Shown: positions 44,638 through 53,935 of the stretch, one piece after another
How positions within the stretch are numbered: the stretch's first letter is position 1
Layout of the letters: each line of letters starts with the position of its first letter
Assembly: GCA_029202545.1 (NCBI GenBank)
Contig: CP119311.1
Span: 3,844,001-3,908,000 of the forward strand
Direction: 5' to 3'
DNA from: Candidatus Pseudobacter hemicellulosilyticus
GTDB lineage: Bacteria > Bacteroidota > Bacteroidia > Chitinophagales > Chitinophagaceae
Length of the DNA stretch: 64,000 bases
Position numbers and translations under genes: made by a program
Notes under the pieces: generated by a model
Seen by the model: the letters and a program-made list of their open reading frames with translations, nothing else
Database searches by the model: none
What the model was told of the DNA's origin: nothing

Positions 44638-46149
44638 TCAAAACTTCACAATAACAGTGGCTTTAGCCCTTTTTCCTTTCAGCACCTTCCATTTGGGGCC
44701 TTCCTTGATCAGGCGCATGGCTTCTTCATCATAGGCCTGGGAGAGAGAGCGCTGGACCACATAATTGTATTGCTGTCCCGCCCGGTTGACCATAAAGGTG
44801 ATGACCACTTCCCCGCTGCGTGCGGGTTCGCCTTCAGGGATCTTCCTGTTCTTTTCAAGGTATTGCTCATAGCCGATCCATCCGTATACGGGCTCGGTGT
44901 CCTGTGCCAGGATGGAAGGGGAACTGGCATTGCGGTTGGCAATCCCGGCGGCCTTACCGCCAATTGTTTTTTTGCTCCTGGTGCCATAGCCTACCACTAC
45001 CACTTCACCGAGCGGAGCATCGGGTTGCAGCTGTACCAGGTTGAATTGGACATTCTGTCCCAGGCGTACCTGGCGGGAAGCAAAACCCAGGGCGCTGACA
45101 GAAACATTGAGGATGCTATCGGTGGCGGGGATATTGAAAAAACCATTTTTATCGGTCACAAAACCTGCATTGGCCTGGTTGGGCGACTGTTGCGGGGTGG
45201 GCAGGTAGTTCTGTAAATGTGGATTGGTCAGCTGGGTGGCTACAACGGCATTGGCCAGCGGGCGGTTAAAATTGTCCAGCACCTGGCCTTTGATCACATT
45301 GTGCAGCAGCTCTTTTTGTTCAGGTGTTTCCAGGGCAGCGGCTTTTTTCAGTTTGTCGTCACTGTCCTGTATGCTGATCACTTCGGTCTCTGCCTTGCTT
45401 TTGGCTTCCACCTGCCGGAGCTTTTGCTGCAGTTCAGCCTGCTGCCTGGCCAGGTTATTCTGGGTGCTGGCCACAACGCCGGGTTGGATGGCCGGTGGCA
45501 GCACTTCCATATTATGGGTATCTATATGGAACAGCTTGCCGTCTGTCATCCGGGGAATGGTATCCTGCCGGTTGCGGGCCAGTGCATGCAGTTTGCTGTT
45601 GGGTTGCCTGGCGCTGACAGGTGGCTGCATAGGGTTGGCCGATCCGATCTCCCGGCTGACATTCCCGTTCCTGGGCGCTGAATCTGCCAGCAGTCCCTGG
45701 AACTGGCTGGCCTGGCTGTCGGCCAGGGTAGTTGCTGGTACAGGGGGCGGTATTACAGGCTGCGCCTGTTGTTCATTGGCTGCCAGGTTACTGGCGTTGG
45801 GTTCATCCACATACCGGTAATAGGCATACAGGCCGGCAACCAGGAGCAGCACGGCGGCAGTGGCGGCCCGCAGCCAGGAAAAGCGGATGATCCGTCCCGG
45901 GGGGCGCTCCGGCGTAGTTACTGCCCTTGCCTGGAGATCAGTACGCAGCTGGTCCAGTTCTGTATAGACTGTCTGCTGACCATGGTCCTGCAGGGCCTGT
46001 TCCATCCCTTCCAGGGCATCAGCCAGGAAAGGATCTTCCAGCGCCGCTTTTTCCAGGTCATGCATGGCGGCGGGCGATAGCCTGCCCTCCAGATACATCC
46101 TGATATCTGCTGCGGTATATTGTTTAGTATGTGGCTGTTGATTGCTCAT
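44638..46149 (-). CDS. Anti-sigma-like membrane protein with carboxypeptidase-regulatory and TonB C-terminal domains
   Basis: A 503-residue membrane protein. The cytoplasmic N-terminus (about 1-90) has an anti-sigma-like helix pattern: YTAADIRMYLEGRLSPAAMHDLEKAALEDPFLADALEGMEQ. One membrane segment (LRAATAAVLLLVAGLYAYYRYV, near 110) follows, then a long linker with a coiled-coil-like QQAELQQKLRQVEAKSKAET. A carboxypeptidase-like domain (about 290-390) contains NPHLQNYLPTPQQ and is followed by EVVVVGYGTRSKKTIGG, similar to a SusC plug start. The C-terminus is a TonB_C-like domain (ARSGEVVITFMVNRAGQQYNY, AMRLIKEGPKWKVLKGKRA). It directly follows the ECF sigma gene, so it probably controls that sigma factor and links envelope signals to it. 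Confidence 0.85.
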   Translation of the reverse strand: MSNQQPHTKQYTAADIRMYLEGRLSPAAMHDLEKAALEDPFLADALEGMEQALQDHGQQTVYTELDQLRTDLQARAVTTPERPPGRIIRFSWLRAATAAVLLLVAGLYAYYRYVDEPNASNLAANEQQAQPVIPPPVPATTLADSQASQFQGLLADSAPRNGNVSREIGSANPMQPPVSARQPNSKLHALARNRQDTIPRMTDGKLFHIDTHNMEVLPPAIQPGVVASTQNNLARQQAELQQKLRQVEAKSKAETEVISIQDSDDKLKKAAALETPEQKELLHNVIKGQVLDNFNRPLANAVVATQLTNPHLQNYLPTPQQSPNQANAGFVTDKNGFFNIPATDSILNVSVSALGFASRQVRLGQNVQFNLVQLQPDAPLGEVVVVGYGTRSKKTIGGKAAGIANRNASSPSILAQDTEPVYGWIGYEQYLEKNRKIPEGEPARSGEVVITFMVNRAGQQYNYVVQRSLSQAYDEEAMRLIKEGPKWKVLKGKRAKATVIVKF

Positions 46150-46165
46150 TGTTGTACAATGATGT

Positions 46166-46753
46166 TCAGCTTTCAATGTTGATGGTCTGGTGCTTTTCCA
46201 TACAGAGCTTCAGGTTCCGCCTGCCGTTCTGGATATGGCTGCGCACTTTATTCCAGTCGATCCCCGTTGTTTCGGAGATCTCCTTGTAACACTTGTTTTG
46301 TAAATAGAACAGCTCCACGGCAGTGCGCTGGTCCCCTGATAAGGTACGCAGACAGCTTTCCAGCCGTTGGAGATCTGTTTCCTTCTGCCAACTGCTATTC
46401 AGATGCGATTCATCTTCCGATTGCATATACTCCGGCTTGAATTCCGTGGTTTTCAGGTTCCGCGGGGTTCTCAGCTGCATCAGGCAATAGTTCCGGGCAA
46501 GGGTATACAGCCAGCCTTTAAAATGCTCCACTTCATGCTGGGGCAGTTTATGTGCCAGTTCTTCAAATAGTTGCATCACGGTATCCCTTGCTGTTTCCGG
46601 TTCTTTGAGGTATTTGAGGCAAACGCCATACAGCAGTTCCATATAACGCTGGAAAAGAATGGCCAGCACGCCCAGGTCGCGGGATTGCCGGAACTGCGTC
46701 ACCAGTTCCTGGTCCGACTGTCCGTTTTGCTGTATGTCTTTCAGAAAAGCCAT
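46166..46753 (-). CDS. ECF-type RNA polymerase sigma factor
   Basis: A 195-residue sigma-70 family factor. Region 2 is seen in LAILFQRYMELLYGVCLKYLKEPETARDTVMQLFEELAHKL and HFKGWLYTLARNYCLMQLR. Region 4 lies at about 130-185: LESCLRTLSGDQRTAVELFYLQNKCYKEISETTGIDWNKVRSHIQNGRRNLKLCM. Its stop lies 16 bp from the anti-sigma-like gene (or overlaps a longer start of it), so the two form a regulatory pair. The linker between regions 2 and 4 is long and acidic. The target genes are not known. Confidence 0.92.
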   Translation of the reverse strand: MAFLKDIQQNGQSDQELVTQFRQSRDLGVLAILFQRYMELLYGVCLKYLKEPETARDTVMQLFEELAHKLPQHEVEHFKGWLYTLARNYCLMQLRTPRNLKTTEFKPEYMQSEDESHLNSSWQKETDLQRLESCLRTLSGDQRTAVELFYLQNKCYKEISETTGIDWNKVRSHIQNGRRNLKLCMEKHQTINIES

Positions 46754-46946
46754 CCGGGCTTAAAAATAACGAAAGTTTTTGCTTTGCCTCTCTATAAGTG
46801 CAGCACGCTGACGGCATTATTGGGGACTGTCCTGAAAAAGCAACAGCCGGAACAAGTCCGGCCGTTGGTTAGCCTCAGCGGCTATCCCGTCATTACCATC
46901 AAGACCGGCATCCTGGTGCGGGAGGACCAGGGATGCCATCATTCAT

Positions 46947-49900
46947 TTATCCGGCCAATGCAGGCCGCTTTTTCCTGGTCACCGTAGAGCGGTATGCCCA
47001 GTAAAAGATCACGGGGAATACAAAGAGCTTGAACAGGGTATCGGTGATCAGGCCACCGATCACCACCCGGGCCAGCGGCCTGGCGGTCTCTGAACCAATT
47101 CCGGTGCTAACCGCTGCGGGCAGCAGGCCAATAGCCGCCATCATGGCCGTCATCAATACCGGTCTGATCCTGGATTCCACGCCCTGCCGGATGGCCTTCA
47201 CCAGGTCCGGCGCATGGACTATTTCCATTTCCCGCATATTGGATTTGAACTTGGATAGCAGGATCACCCCATTCTGTATACAGATGCCGAACAGGGCAAT
47301 GAAGCCAATACCTGCCGAGATGCTGAAGTTGATACCGGTGAACAGCATCATGAGGATACCGCCTGCAATAGCAAACAATACGGTGTGCAGCACCAGCAGG
47401 GAATCCTTGCTGTTGCCAAAGAGCATGAACAGGATAAAGAAGATGATCAGCAGGCTGATGGGGATCACCTGCATCAGGCGGGCGGAAGCCCGCTGCTGGT
47501 TCTCAAAATCGCCGGACCATTCCAGGGAATAACCTTCAGGCAGGGTAACTGCCGCTGCTACTTTTTCCTGTGCTTCAGCAATGGTGCTGCCCATATCCCG
47601 GCCGCGTACGGAGAACTTGATGGCGCCATACCGGGTATGCCGATCGCGGTAAATGATGCTGGGACCGGTGATCCGCTTGATATCGGCAATTTCCTTGACC
47701 GGGATCTTGGTGCCACGCAGGGAAGGCACCAGCAGGTTACCGATATCCTCTTCATCCTTGCGGAATTCTTCGGGATAGCGGATGCGCAGGTCAAATATCT
47801 TCTCGCCCTCATAGATACTGGTCACCGCTTTGCCGCCGATGGCCATTTCTATTACAGCGTTGGCGTCTTCAGCAGTGATGCCGTACAGCGCCATTTTCTG
47901 CTGGTCCAGGTCTATCTGCAGTTCCGGCTGGCCCAGGTTGCGGAGGATAGCCAGGTCTTCAATGCCATGGACTGTCTTCAATATTTCAAAGATGGCTTCT
48001 TCCTTTTCTTCTGTGACCTGGTAATTATCGCCATAGAGTTTTACCACCAGTGAACCTTTCACACCTGATACTGCTTCTTCCACGTTGTCCATGATGGGCT
48101 GGGAAAAATTGAGACTGATACCGGGGATCACTTTCAGCTGTTCGTTCATGCGGTCAATCAGTTCTTCCTTGCTGATGCCGCTGGCCCATTCTTTCTGGGG
48201 ATAGATATCGATATGGCATTCCACGTTGTAGAAACCGGTAGCATCCGTGCCGTCATTGGGCCGGCCTGTCTGGGACATCACCTGCTTCACTTCGGGGAAG
48301 CGGCGGAAAATGCGGCGCATTTCATTGGCCACCCTGACCGACTGGTCCAGGCTGGTGGACAGCGGACCGGTAGCCCGCACATAGATAGAACCTTCGTTCA
48401 GCTGTGGCAGGAATTCCGTGCCCACAAAGCGGAAGCTGATAAAGCTCAGGACCAGCACACCCAGTGCAATAAATACGGTTATATATTTACGATAGAAAGC
48501 GGCATTGAACAGCCGCATCACATTTCGGGTGGTCCATTCCAGGAATGGATTGTGTTTTTCCCGGACATTCCTTTTCAGCAGCACGCCGGCCAGCACGGGC
48601 ACCAGGGTGAACGTGAGGATCAGGGCGCCCAGCAGGGCGAAGCCCAGGGTCCAGGCCAGGGGGCTGAACATCTTTCCTTCCACTTTCTCAAATGTGAAGA
48701 TGGGCAGCAGGCCCGCAATGATGATACATTTGGCAAAGAAGATGCCCTTGCCGTTTTCCAGGCAGGCCTGTTTGATCATGCCCAGCTTGCTGAGCTTGTT
48801 GAACCGTTCCATGCCCACCTGCTTTGCTTTGTGGTCCATGGTCACAAATATGCCTTCCACAATCACCACGGCGCCGTCAATGATGATACCGAAATCCACC
48901 GCGCCCATGGAGAGCAGGTTGGCGGAGAGGCCTTTCAGTTTCAGGCACACGAAGGCGAAGAGCAAGGCTAAGGGGATCACAATGGATACGATAAGGGTAG
49001 TGCGCCAGTCGGCCATGAACAAAAACACGATCACCGTTACAAAGATGATCCCCTCCAGCATATTGTGCAATACAGTACCGGTAGCAAAGTCCACCAGGTT
49101 CTGCCGGTTATAAAAGGATACGATCTGCACATCCTGGGCCTGCAATTCTTTATTGAGCGTAGTTATCTTTTCCTGCAGGGCGGCAATCACGGTACTGGCG
49201 TTCTCGCCTTTGCGCATGACCACAATGCCTTCTACTACGTCCGGGTCCTGATCGCGGCCCACCTGTCCCAGCCGGGGCAGGGGCTCAATGCTGACATCGG
49301 CGATATTCCTGACCAGGACGGGCGTGCCGTCAATATTGTTGATGATGATGTTGCGGATATCATTGATATCGGTAAGGGTACCGATACCACGCACCACGTA
49401 GGCCTGGCCGTTCTCTACAATCACATCGCCGCCCACGTTCATATTGCTTTTGGAGACGGCGCTGTACAGTTCCAGCGGAGTGATGCCGTACTGGGCGGCC
49501 TTGGCGGGATCAATAGTGATCTGGTAGGTCTTGACCTCACCGCCAAAGCTCACAATGTCCGCTACACCGGGGACCGACAGGATATTCCGTTCAATGGTCC
49601 AGTCCTGTATGGTCTTCAGCTCCTGCACGGACTTTGTATTGCTTTGCAGGGTATAGCGATAGATCTCACCGGTGGGGCCATAGGGCGGCTGGATATCGGG
49701 CTCTATGCCCTCCGGTAGTTTTGCCTTATTGATATTGTTATTGACCTGTACCCGCGCAAAGGGATCATCTACCCCATCCTCAAAAATGATCTTGATAACG
49801 GACAGACCGAAGAGGGATGAGGAGCGGATATAGGTTTTTTTCTGCGCGGTATTCATGGCTATCTCCAGGGGGCGCGTCACAAATTTTTCTACTTCTTCCG

Positions 49901-50081
49901 CGCTTCTGCCGGGCCACTGGGTGATAATGGTCACAGAGGTATTGGTAACATCCGGGAAAGCTTCAATGCCGATGCTTTTGAAGCTCAGGTAACCCGCAAT
50001 GGCCAGCACGCCGGTAGCAAAAAAGATAAAAGACCTGTTCTTCAGGGAAAATGCCAGTACACGTTTTATGATCTTGTTCAT
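46947..50081 (-). CDS. CzcA/CusA-type heavy-metal efflux RND pump
   Basis: A 1044-residue inner-membrane RND transporter that expels cations through the adaptor and TolC-like channel encoded upstream. Twelve helices are expected. The HME signature is in GAVDFGIIIDGAVVIVEGIF (transmembrane helix 4), which matches the divalent-cation (Co/Zn/Cd, CzcA-like) group more than the Cu/Ag group. Other marks are ITQWPGRSAEEVEKFVTRPLE and FALLGALILTFTLVPVLAGVLL. It ends a minus-strand unit and its start codon lies 16 bp after the adaptor stop. The metal cannot be fixed from sequence alone. Confidence 0.94.
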   Translation of the reverse strand: MNKIIKRVLAFSLKNRSFIFFATGVLAIAGYLSFKSIGIEAFPDVTNTSVTIITQWPGRSAEEVEKFVTRPLEIAMNTAQKKTYIRSSSLFGLSVIKIIFEDGVDDPFARVQVNNNINKAKLPEGIEPDIQPPYGPTGEIYRYTLQSNTKSVQELKTIQDWTIERNILSVPGVADIVSFGGEVKTYQITIDPAKAAQYGITPLELYSAVSKSNMNVGGDVIVENGQAYVVRGIGTLTDINDIRNIIINNIDGTPVLVRNIADVSIEPLPRLGQVGRDQDPDVVEGIVVMRKGENASTVIAALQEKITTLNKELQAQDVQIVSFYNRQNLVDFATGTVLHNMLEGIIFVTVIVFLFMADWRTTLIVSIVIPLALLFAFVCLKLKGLSANLLSMGAVDFGIIIDGAVVIVEGIFVTMDHKAKQVGMERFNKLSKLGMIKQACLENGKGIFFAKCIIIAGLLPIFTFEKVEGKMFSPLAWTLGFALLGALILTFTLVPVLAGVLLKRNVREKHNPFLEWTTRNVMRLFNAAFYRKYITVFIALGVLVLSFISFRFVGTEFLPQLNEGSIYVRATGPLSTSLDQSVRVANEMRRIFRRFPEVKQVMSQTGRPNDGTDATGFYNVECHIDIYPQKEWASGISKEELIDRMNEQLKVIPGISLNFSQPIMDNVEEAVSGVKGSLVVKLYGDNYQVTEEKEEAIFEILKTVHGIEDLAILRNLGQPELQIDLDQQKMALYGITAEDANAVIEMAIGGKAVTSIYEGEKIFDLRIRYPEEFRKDEEDIGNLLVPSLRGTKIPVKEIADIKRITGPSIIYRDRHTRYGAIKFSVRGRDMGSTIAEAQEKVAAAVTLPEGYSLEWSGDFENQQRASARLMQVIPISLLIIFFILFMLFGNSKDSLLVLHTVLFAIAGGILMMLFTGINFSISAGIGFIALFGICIQNGVILLSKFKSNMREMEIVHAPDLVKAIRQGVESRIRPVLMTAMMAAIGLLPAAVSTGIGSETARPLARVVIGGLITDTLFKLFVFPVIFYWAYRSTVTRKKRPALAG

Positions 50082-50096
50082 GCCGGATTTTTGGAG

Positions 50097-51203
50097 TTAT
50101 TGTTTCAGCGCTTCATAGAAATAGAGCTGGCGGGAAGCCACTACTTTTTCGCCCGCCTGCAGGCCCTGGCTGATATAGGCGCGGTTGCCCATTTTTTCAG
50201 ATACTTCTACAGGCCGGATCTGGAGGGAATCCCGGGGGCTGCTGAGTACCACGTAGTAGCGGTTATTGTCAAAGATCAGGGCGCCGGCGTCTATGCTGAC
50301 CCTTTGCTCGCGGTGTACCACCTGTACGTTGGCGGTCACAAACATTTCGGGTTTGAGTAGCAGGTCCTGGTTGCGGATATTGATGCGGGCCCGCATGGTC
50401 TTGGTCTCGGGGTCCAGCATCTGGTAAATTTTATCGATGATGCCATAGAAGATCTTGTCGGGATAGGAGAGGGTGGTGATATGGACGCTGTCGCCCTGGT
50501 GGATAAACGAGATATCAGATTCATAGATATTGACCATGGCCCAAACGTTACGGATATCGGCCACTACAAAAAGGGGTTCGTTATTATCCGGCCGCAGCTG
50601 CATATGTTCGGTGACGCGTTTGTCAATGACAAAGCCGTCCAGGGGTGTTTTGATACGGTAAGAAGCGTGGCGGTCGCCCCCGTTGATCTGCAGCACCTGC
50701 GCTGCTTTTTCCGCTTCACTGCTGATCCTTTTGAGGTCGTTGCGGGATTCTTCCAGTTCCTTGGCCGAGGCCAGTCCACTGTTGAACAGGTCTTCTGTGA
50801 CCGACAGCTGCCGGCGGGCATTGGCCATTGCGGCTTCGGCTGTGGACAGGTCGCTGTTATAACCAGCCATCTCGCTGCTCACCAGTTCGGCCAGCACTTC
50901 TCCTTTTTTTACGGCCCAGCCGGAATGCACATGCACTTTCCGGACAATGCCGCTCACCAGGGGATAGATGCGGATCTGCTTGTCTTCATCCGGCACCACT
51001 TTGCCGGTCAGCAGCAGCTGGTCCTGCAAAGGATGCATGGTGGCGGTATCCATTTTTACTTTACTGATCAGTTCCTGCAAGGCGTTGTTGTCATTCCCGG
51101 CTTCTGCAACGGGGCTGGCTGTACAGGCAGCCAGCAGTCCTGACAGCGCAAAGACGGCCAGGACGGGTAAAGAGATCAGAGCGGATAGCTGTTTGTATAC
51201 CAT
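50097..51203 (-). CDS. RND efflux periplasmic adaptor (CzcB/CusB-like)
   Basis: A 368-residue lipoprotein that joins the RND pump to the outer-membrane channel. The lipobox LLAAC places lipidated Cys27. A biotinyl-lipoyl/HlyD fold (VVPDEDKQIRIYPLVSGIVRKVHVHSGWAVKKGEVLAEL), a coiled-coil hairpin (DLSTAEAAMANARRQLSVTEDLFNSGLASAKELEESRND), and a beta-barrel/membrane-proximal part follow. It stands between TolC-like and pump genes with 9 and 15 bp gaps, so all are one operon. The N-terminal periplasmic part is short and lacks a His-rich metal-binding extension. Confidence 0.93.
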   Translation of the reverse strand: MVYKQLSALISLPVLAVFALSGLLAACTASPVAEAGNDNNALQELISKVKMDTATMHPLQDQLLLTGKVVPDEDKQIRIYPLVSGIVRKVHVHSGWAVKKGEVLAELVSSEMAGYNSDLSTAEAAMANARRQLSVTEDLFNSGLASAKELEESRNDLKRISSEAEKAAQVLQINGGDRHASYRIKTPLDGFVIDKRVTEHMQLRPDNNEPLFVVADIRNVWAMVNIYESDISFIHQGDSVHITTLSYPDKIFYGIIDKIYQMLDPETKTMRARINIRNQDLLLKPEMFVTANVQVVHREQRVSIDAGALIFDNNRYYVVLSSPRDSLQIRPVEVSEKMGNRAYISQGLQAGEKVVASRQLYFYEALKQ

Positions 51204-51212
51204 GAGTGTTTT

Positions 51213-52514
51213 TTAAAATTGAATAAGCTGGGCGCCGGCGATATAATTAAGGGATTCCAGGGCGCGGTACCGGTGATAGCGGATATCATCCAGGCCGGTC
51301 AGGGTCTCTTTGTACGAATTATAGAGATCCAGGAATTGCAGCATGCTGATATTGCGCCGCATGTAGTTGTTGCGGGCCTCTTCGATCAGGCTGCTGAAAC
51401 GGTCCTGGAAACTGGTGTCAATATTGGCGAAGAGCTGTTCGGTCTGACTGGCGGTGAGGTAATGCTGCATCACTTCCTGTGAGAGGGCTTCTTCCTTTCC
51501 CAGGAGCAGGACCTTGCTCTGCGCCACGCGCTGGCCGGCCTGGCGGATATTGCCCTGGTTGCGGTTGAAAAAGGGCAGGGGCATGCTTAGTTGCAGCCCG
51601 TTGTAATTACGGGTGAAATTGCCCTGTTTGTCGTAGGTGAGCCCTACGGTCAGATCGGGCACGGCCAATGCTTTCTGGAGCTGTTCATTCAGCTGTTCAT
51701 AGCGGACCCCTTCCCGGGCCGCCAGCAGGTCCTGGCGGTTGATCAGCGCCGAGTCCAGCACCTGCTGGAAATGGAGGGCATGCAGGGGCCGGAAGCCAGC
51801 CCCTGGTTCGTCCCATATTGGTATTAAAGGAGTGGCCGGCGGAACGCGGGTCAGTGTTTTCAGCTCGGTGATGGTTTCCTGGAGTTCACGTTGCAGCTCA
51901 CTGCGTTCCGACTGGAGGTTGTATAGGAGCGACTGGATCCGCAGCACTTCACTGGCGGCAATATTGCCTTTGCGCAGCTGCTCGTCAAAAATGCCGAGGA
52001 TCTGCTGCAGGGAGCTGATCTGCTGATCATAGAGCCGCAGGGAGCGGCTGCCGAAATACACGCGGAAAAAATCATCCCGCAGGGTGTAGCGAAGGGTGCG
52101 GAGCAGGTCGTAGAACTCGTGTTCCGACAGCTTCACCCCGCTCTCCGCCAGGCGGATGGCCTTATTGCGTTTACCCGCCAGGGTGATCACCTGCGTCAGC
52201 TCCGCAATATTGTTGCCAGTCCAGCCCAGGTCCAGCCATTTGCTGTTGTCCGGGTTGAACAGGACATTCTCCACTGTCAGTTCCGGATTGTTATACAACC
52301 GGGCGGTGATGACCTCCGCCTGGGCGATGCCGATATTGTACCTGCCGGCCAGCAATACCAGGTTGCTGTCGAGGAATCTTTTTTCGGCCAGGGAAAGAGG
52401 AAGGTGCAGCGTGTCCCCGGGAGGAGCTGCGGGCTGTTGACGGGCGTCCCGGGCATAGGTAGTACCTGTGCTGAGCAGGAGGCCTGTAATTAAAAGTAAT
52501 GGGTTCAATTTCAT
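51213..52514 (-). CDS. TolC-family outer-membrane efflux channel (CzcC-like)
   Basis: A 433-residue outer-membrane channel of the RND metal efflux complex. The signal peptide ends near residue 22 (TTYARDARQQ). Two repeats of long helices and beta strands are seen, e.g. NIGIAQAEVITARLYNNPELTVENVLF and LLAAREGVRYEQLNEQLQKALAVPDLTVGLTYD. The first gene of the metal-transport part of the operon, it follows the kinase gene by 72 bp, in which three 11-bp-spaced repeats suggest a regulator-binding site. A one-mismatch copy of the 12-bp motif lies inside it (51803), read as Trp-Asp-Glu-Pro. Confidence 0.92.
   Translation of the reverse strand: MKLNPLLLITGLLLSTGTTYARDARQQPAAPPGDTLHLPLSLAEKRFLDSNLVLLAGRYNIGIAQAEVITARLYNNPELTVENVLFNPDNSKWLDLGWTGNNIAELTQVITLAGKRNKAIRLAESGVKLSEHEFYDLLRTLRYTLRDDFFRVYFGSRSLRLYDQQISSLQQILGIFDEQLRKGNIAASEVLRIQSLLYNLQSERSELQRELQETITELKTLTRVPPATPLIPIWDEPGAGFRPLHALHFQQVLDSALINRQDLLAAREGVRYEQLNEQLQKALAVPDLTVGLTYDKQGNFTRNYNGLQLSMPLPFFNRNQGNIRQAGQRVAQSKVLLLGKEEALSQEVMQHYLTASQTEQLFANIDTSFQDRFSSLIEEARNNYMRRNISMLQFLDLYNSYKETLTGLDDIRYHRYRALESLNYIAGAQLIQF
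51803..51814 (-). repeat. One-mismatch copy of the 12-bp motif
   Basis: CTGGTTCGTCCC, 11 of 12 bases. On the coding strand it is read TGG-GAC-GAA-CCA (Trp-Asp-Glu-Pro), a third reading frame for the motif. Confidence 0.6.
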
Positions 52515-52562
52515 ACCGGTGATTTACCGGCAGCAAAATTTGGAAAACCATCTTACAGGGTC

Positions 52563-52590
52563 CTTAGGATAAGCTTAGAACGATATTAGA
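52563..52590 (-). promoter_or_regulatory. Candidate response-regulator box: three direct repeats at 11-bp spacing
   Basis: On the plus strand TTAG occurs at 52564, 52575 and 52586 (cTTAGGa, cTTAGAa, aTTAGAa), so on the transcribed strand CTAAG or CTAAT units recur every 11 bp. OmpR/PhoB-type regulators bind such direct repeats. The box lies between the kinase gene stop and the tolC-like start. Confidence 0.45.
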
Positions 52591-53932
52591 AAGTGGACCG
52601 GAGCGGTAAAGAAATGTGAAAAATGGTGCCGACGCCTACGGCTGAACTCACCTGAACGCTGCCCTGGTGCAGGCGGATGATCTTTTCTGTGATACTGAGC
52701 CCTACGCCACTGCCGGGATAGCCACGGGCATTATCGGCCCGAAAAAAAGGCGTAAATACCTGGCTCAGGTCTTTTTCGGGTATGCCAATGCCCTGGTCTG
52801 TGATGCTGATGAAGGCAATACCCGGGTCCGTGTCCAGCTGAACTTTTACCGGCAGGCCGGCGGAAAATTTAAAAGCATTCTTGAGGATATTGTTGAGGGC
52901 TGTTTCCAGCAGGACAGGATTGCCCTTGATACTAACCGCCCTGTCCGGGGCCTGGAGGGTGCAGGGATACCCTTTGGCCTCCCATTCCATACAAAGATCG
53001 CGCAGCATATCCGTGAGGTCCGTTTCCCGGAAGGCAGCCGTATTGTGATCACTGTAATTACTCAGTTCAAACAGCTGCGCCAGGATGGTATTGAGCTTTT
53101 CAGATTCAGCCAGCACGGAATGCATGGTGGCCCTGTATTCCGCTTCTGTCCTGGGTTTGCTGAGCATCACTTCCAGCTCGCCGATGATGGCGGTCAGCGG
53201 CGTACGCAGTTCATGGGAGGCATTGCTGACAAAGGAACGCTGGGTTTCAAAAGCCAGTTGCAGGTGACTGAGCAGGTCGTTGAAATTATTGGCCAGCTCA
53301 TTGATCTCGTCCTTGTTCTGGGGCACTTCCACCCGCTCATGCAGGTTACGGGAGCGGATCTCTTTCAGCTTCCGGTTGATATGTTTGATGGGGCGGAGCG
53401 ATTTACCGGCAAAGCGCAGGCTGAGCAGGTAAATGAGCGGCAGCACCACCCCATAAATGATGCAGAGAAAAAGCAGGAGGTTTTGCCGGTGATCAATGCC
53501 GGTGACGTTGCGGGCCGTGACAATGATCACAAAATCACCCTGGTTGTCGTTATAGAAGATCCCTGCTGCCGGCTGTCCCTCCAGGATGAAATGCGATCTG
53601 TTGCCCTGCCGGATAGCTTCAATGATCTCCGGTGGTACGGTGGAGGAGGGGGCTGTATTGAAAGAACCAACGTTCCGCTCGTTGAAAATAAAAGATTGTT
53701 CATCGGGCAGGGTATGCAGGTATTTCTGCTGGATATCCAGGAAGTTTTTGCGGGTCAGCTCATCCTGTTCCAGGTACACTTCTGCTGTGATCAAGGCCCG
53801 GTCGCGCAGGCGGGCATAAAAGACCTGGTTGATATAATCGGTGAAAAGGGTATAAATGAGGATGAACACCAGCAGCATCATGCCGGCGGTGAGTAGGGTG
53901 AATTCCAGTGAAAGCCTGTTCCTGATCTTCAT
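52586..53932 (-). CDS. Sensor histidine kinase (metal-responsive type by context)
   Basis: A 448-residue inner-membrane kinase. Two membrane segments flank a periplasmic sensor (about 12-32 and 152-172). A HAMP region follows (GKSLRPIKHINRKLKEIRSRNLHERVEVP), then HisKA with His240 in SNASHELRTPLTAIIGELEVML, and the ATPase domain with the N box (ALNNILKNAFKF), G1 (DQGIGIPEKDL), F and G2 (YPGSGVGLSITEKII). It pairs with the response regulator that starts upstream and, from gene context, may sense metals. Its stop overlaps the direct-repeat region before tolC. Confidence 0.93.
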   Translation of the reverse strand: MKIRNRLSLEFTLLTAGMMLLVFILIYTLFTDYINQVFYARLRDRALITAEVYLEQDELTRKNFLDIQQKYLHTLPDEQSFIFNERNVGSFNTAPSSTVPPEIIEAIRQGNRSHFILEGQPAAGIFYNDNQGDFVIIVTARNVTGIDHRQNLLLFLCIIYGVVLPLIYLLSLRFAGKSLRPIKHINRKLKEIRSRNLHERVEVPQNKDEINELANNFNDLLSHLQLAFETQRSFVSNASHELRTPLTAIIGELEVMLSKPRTEAEYRATMHSVLAESEKLNTILAQLFELSNYSDHNTAAFRETDLTDMLRDLCMEWEAKGYPCTLQAPDRAVSIKGNPVLLETALNNILKNAFKFSAGLPVKVQLDTDPGIAFISITDQGIGIPEKDLSQVFTPFFRADNARGYPGSGVGLSITEKIIRLHQGSVQVSSAVGVGTIFHISLPLRSTF

Positions 53933-53935
53933 ACG

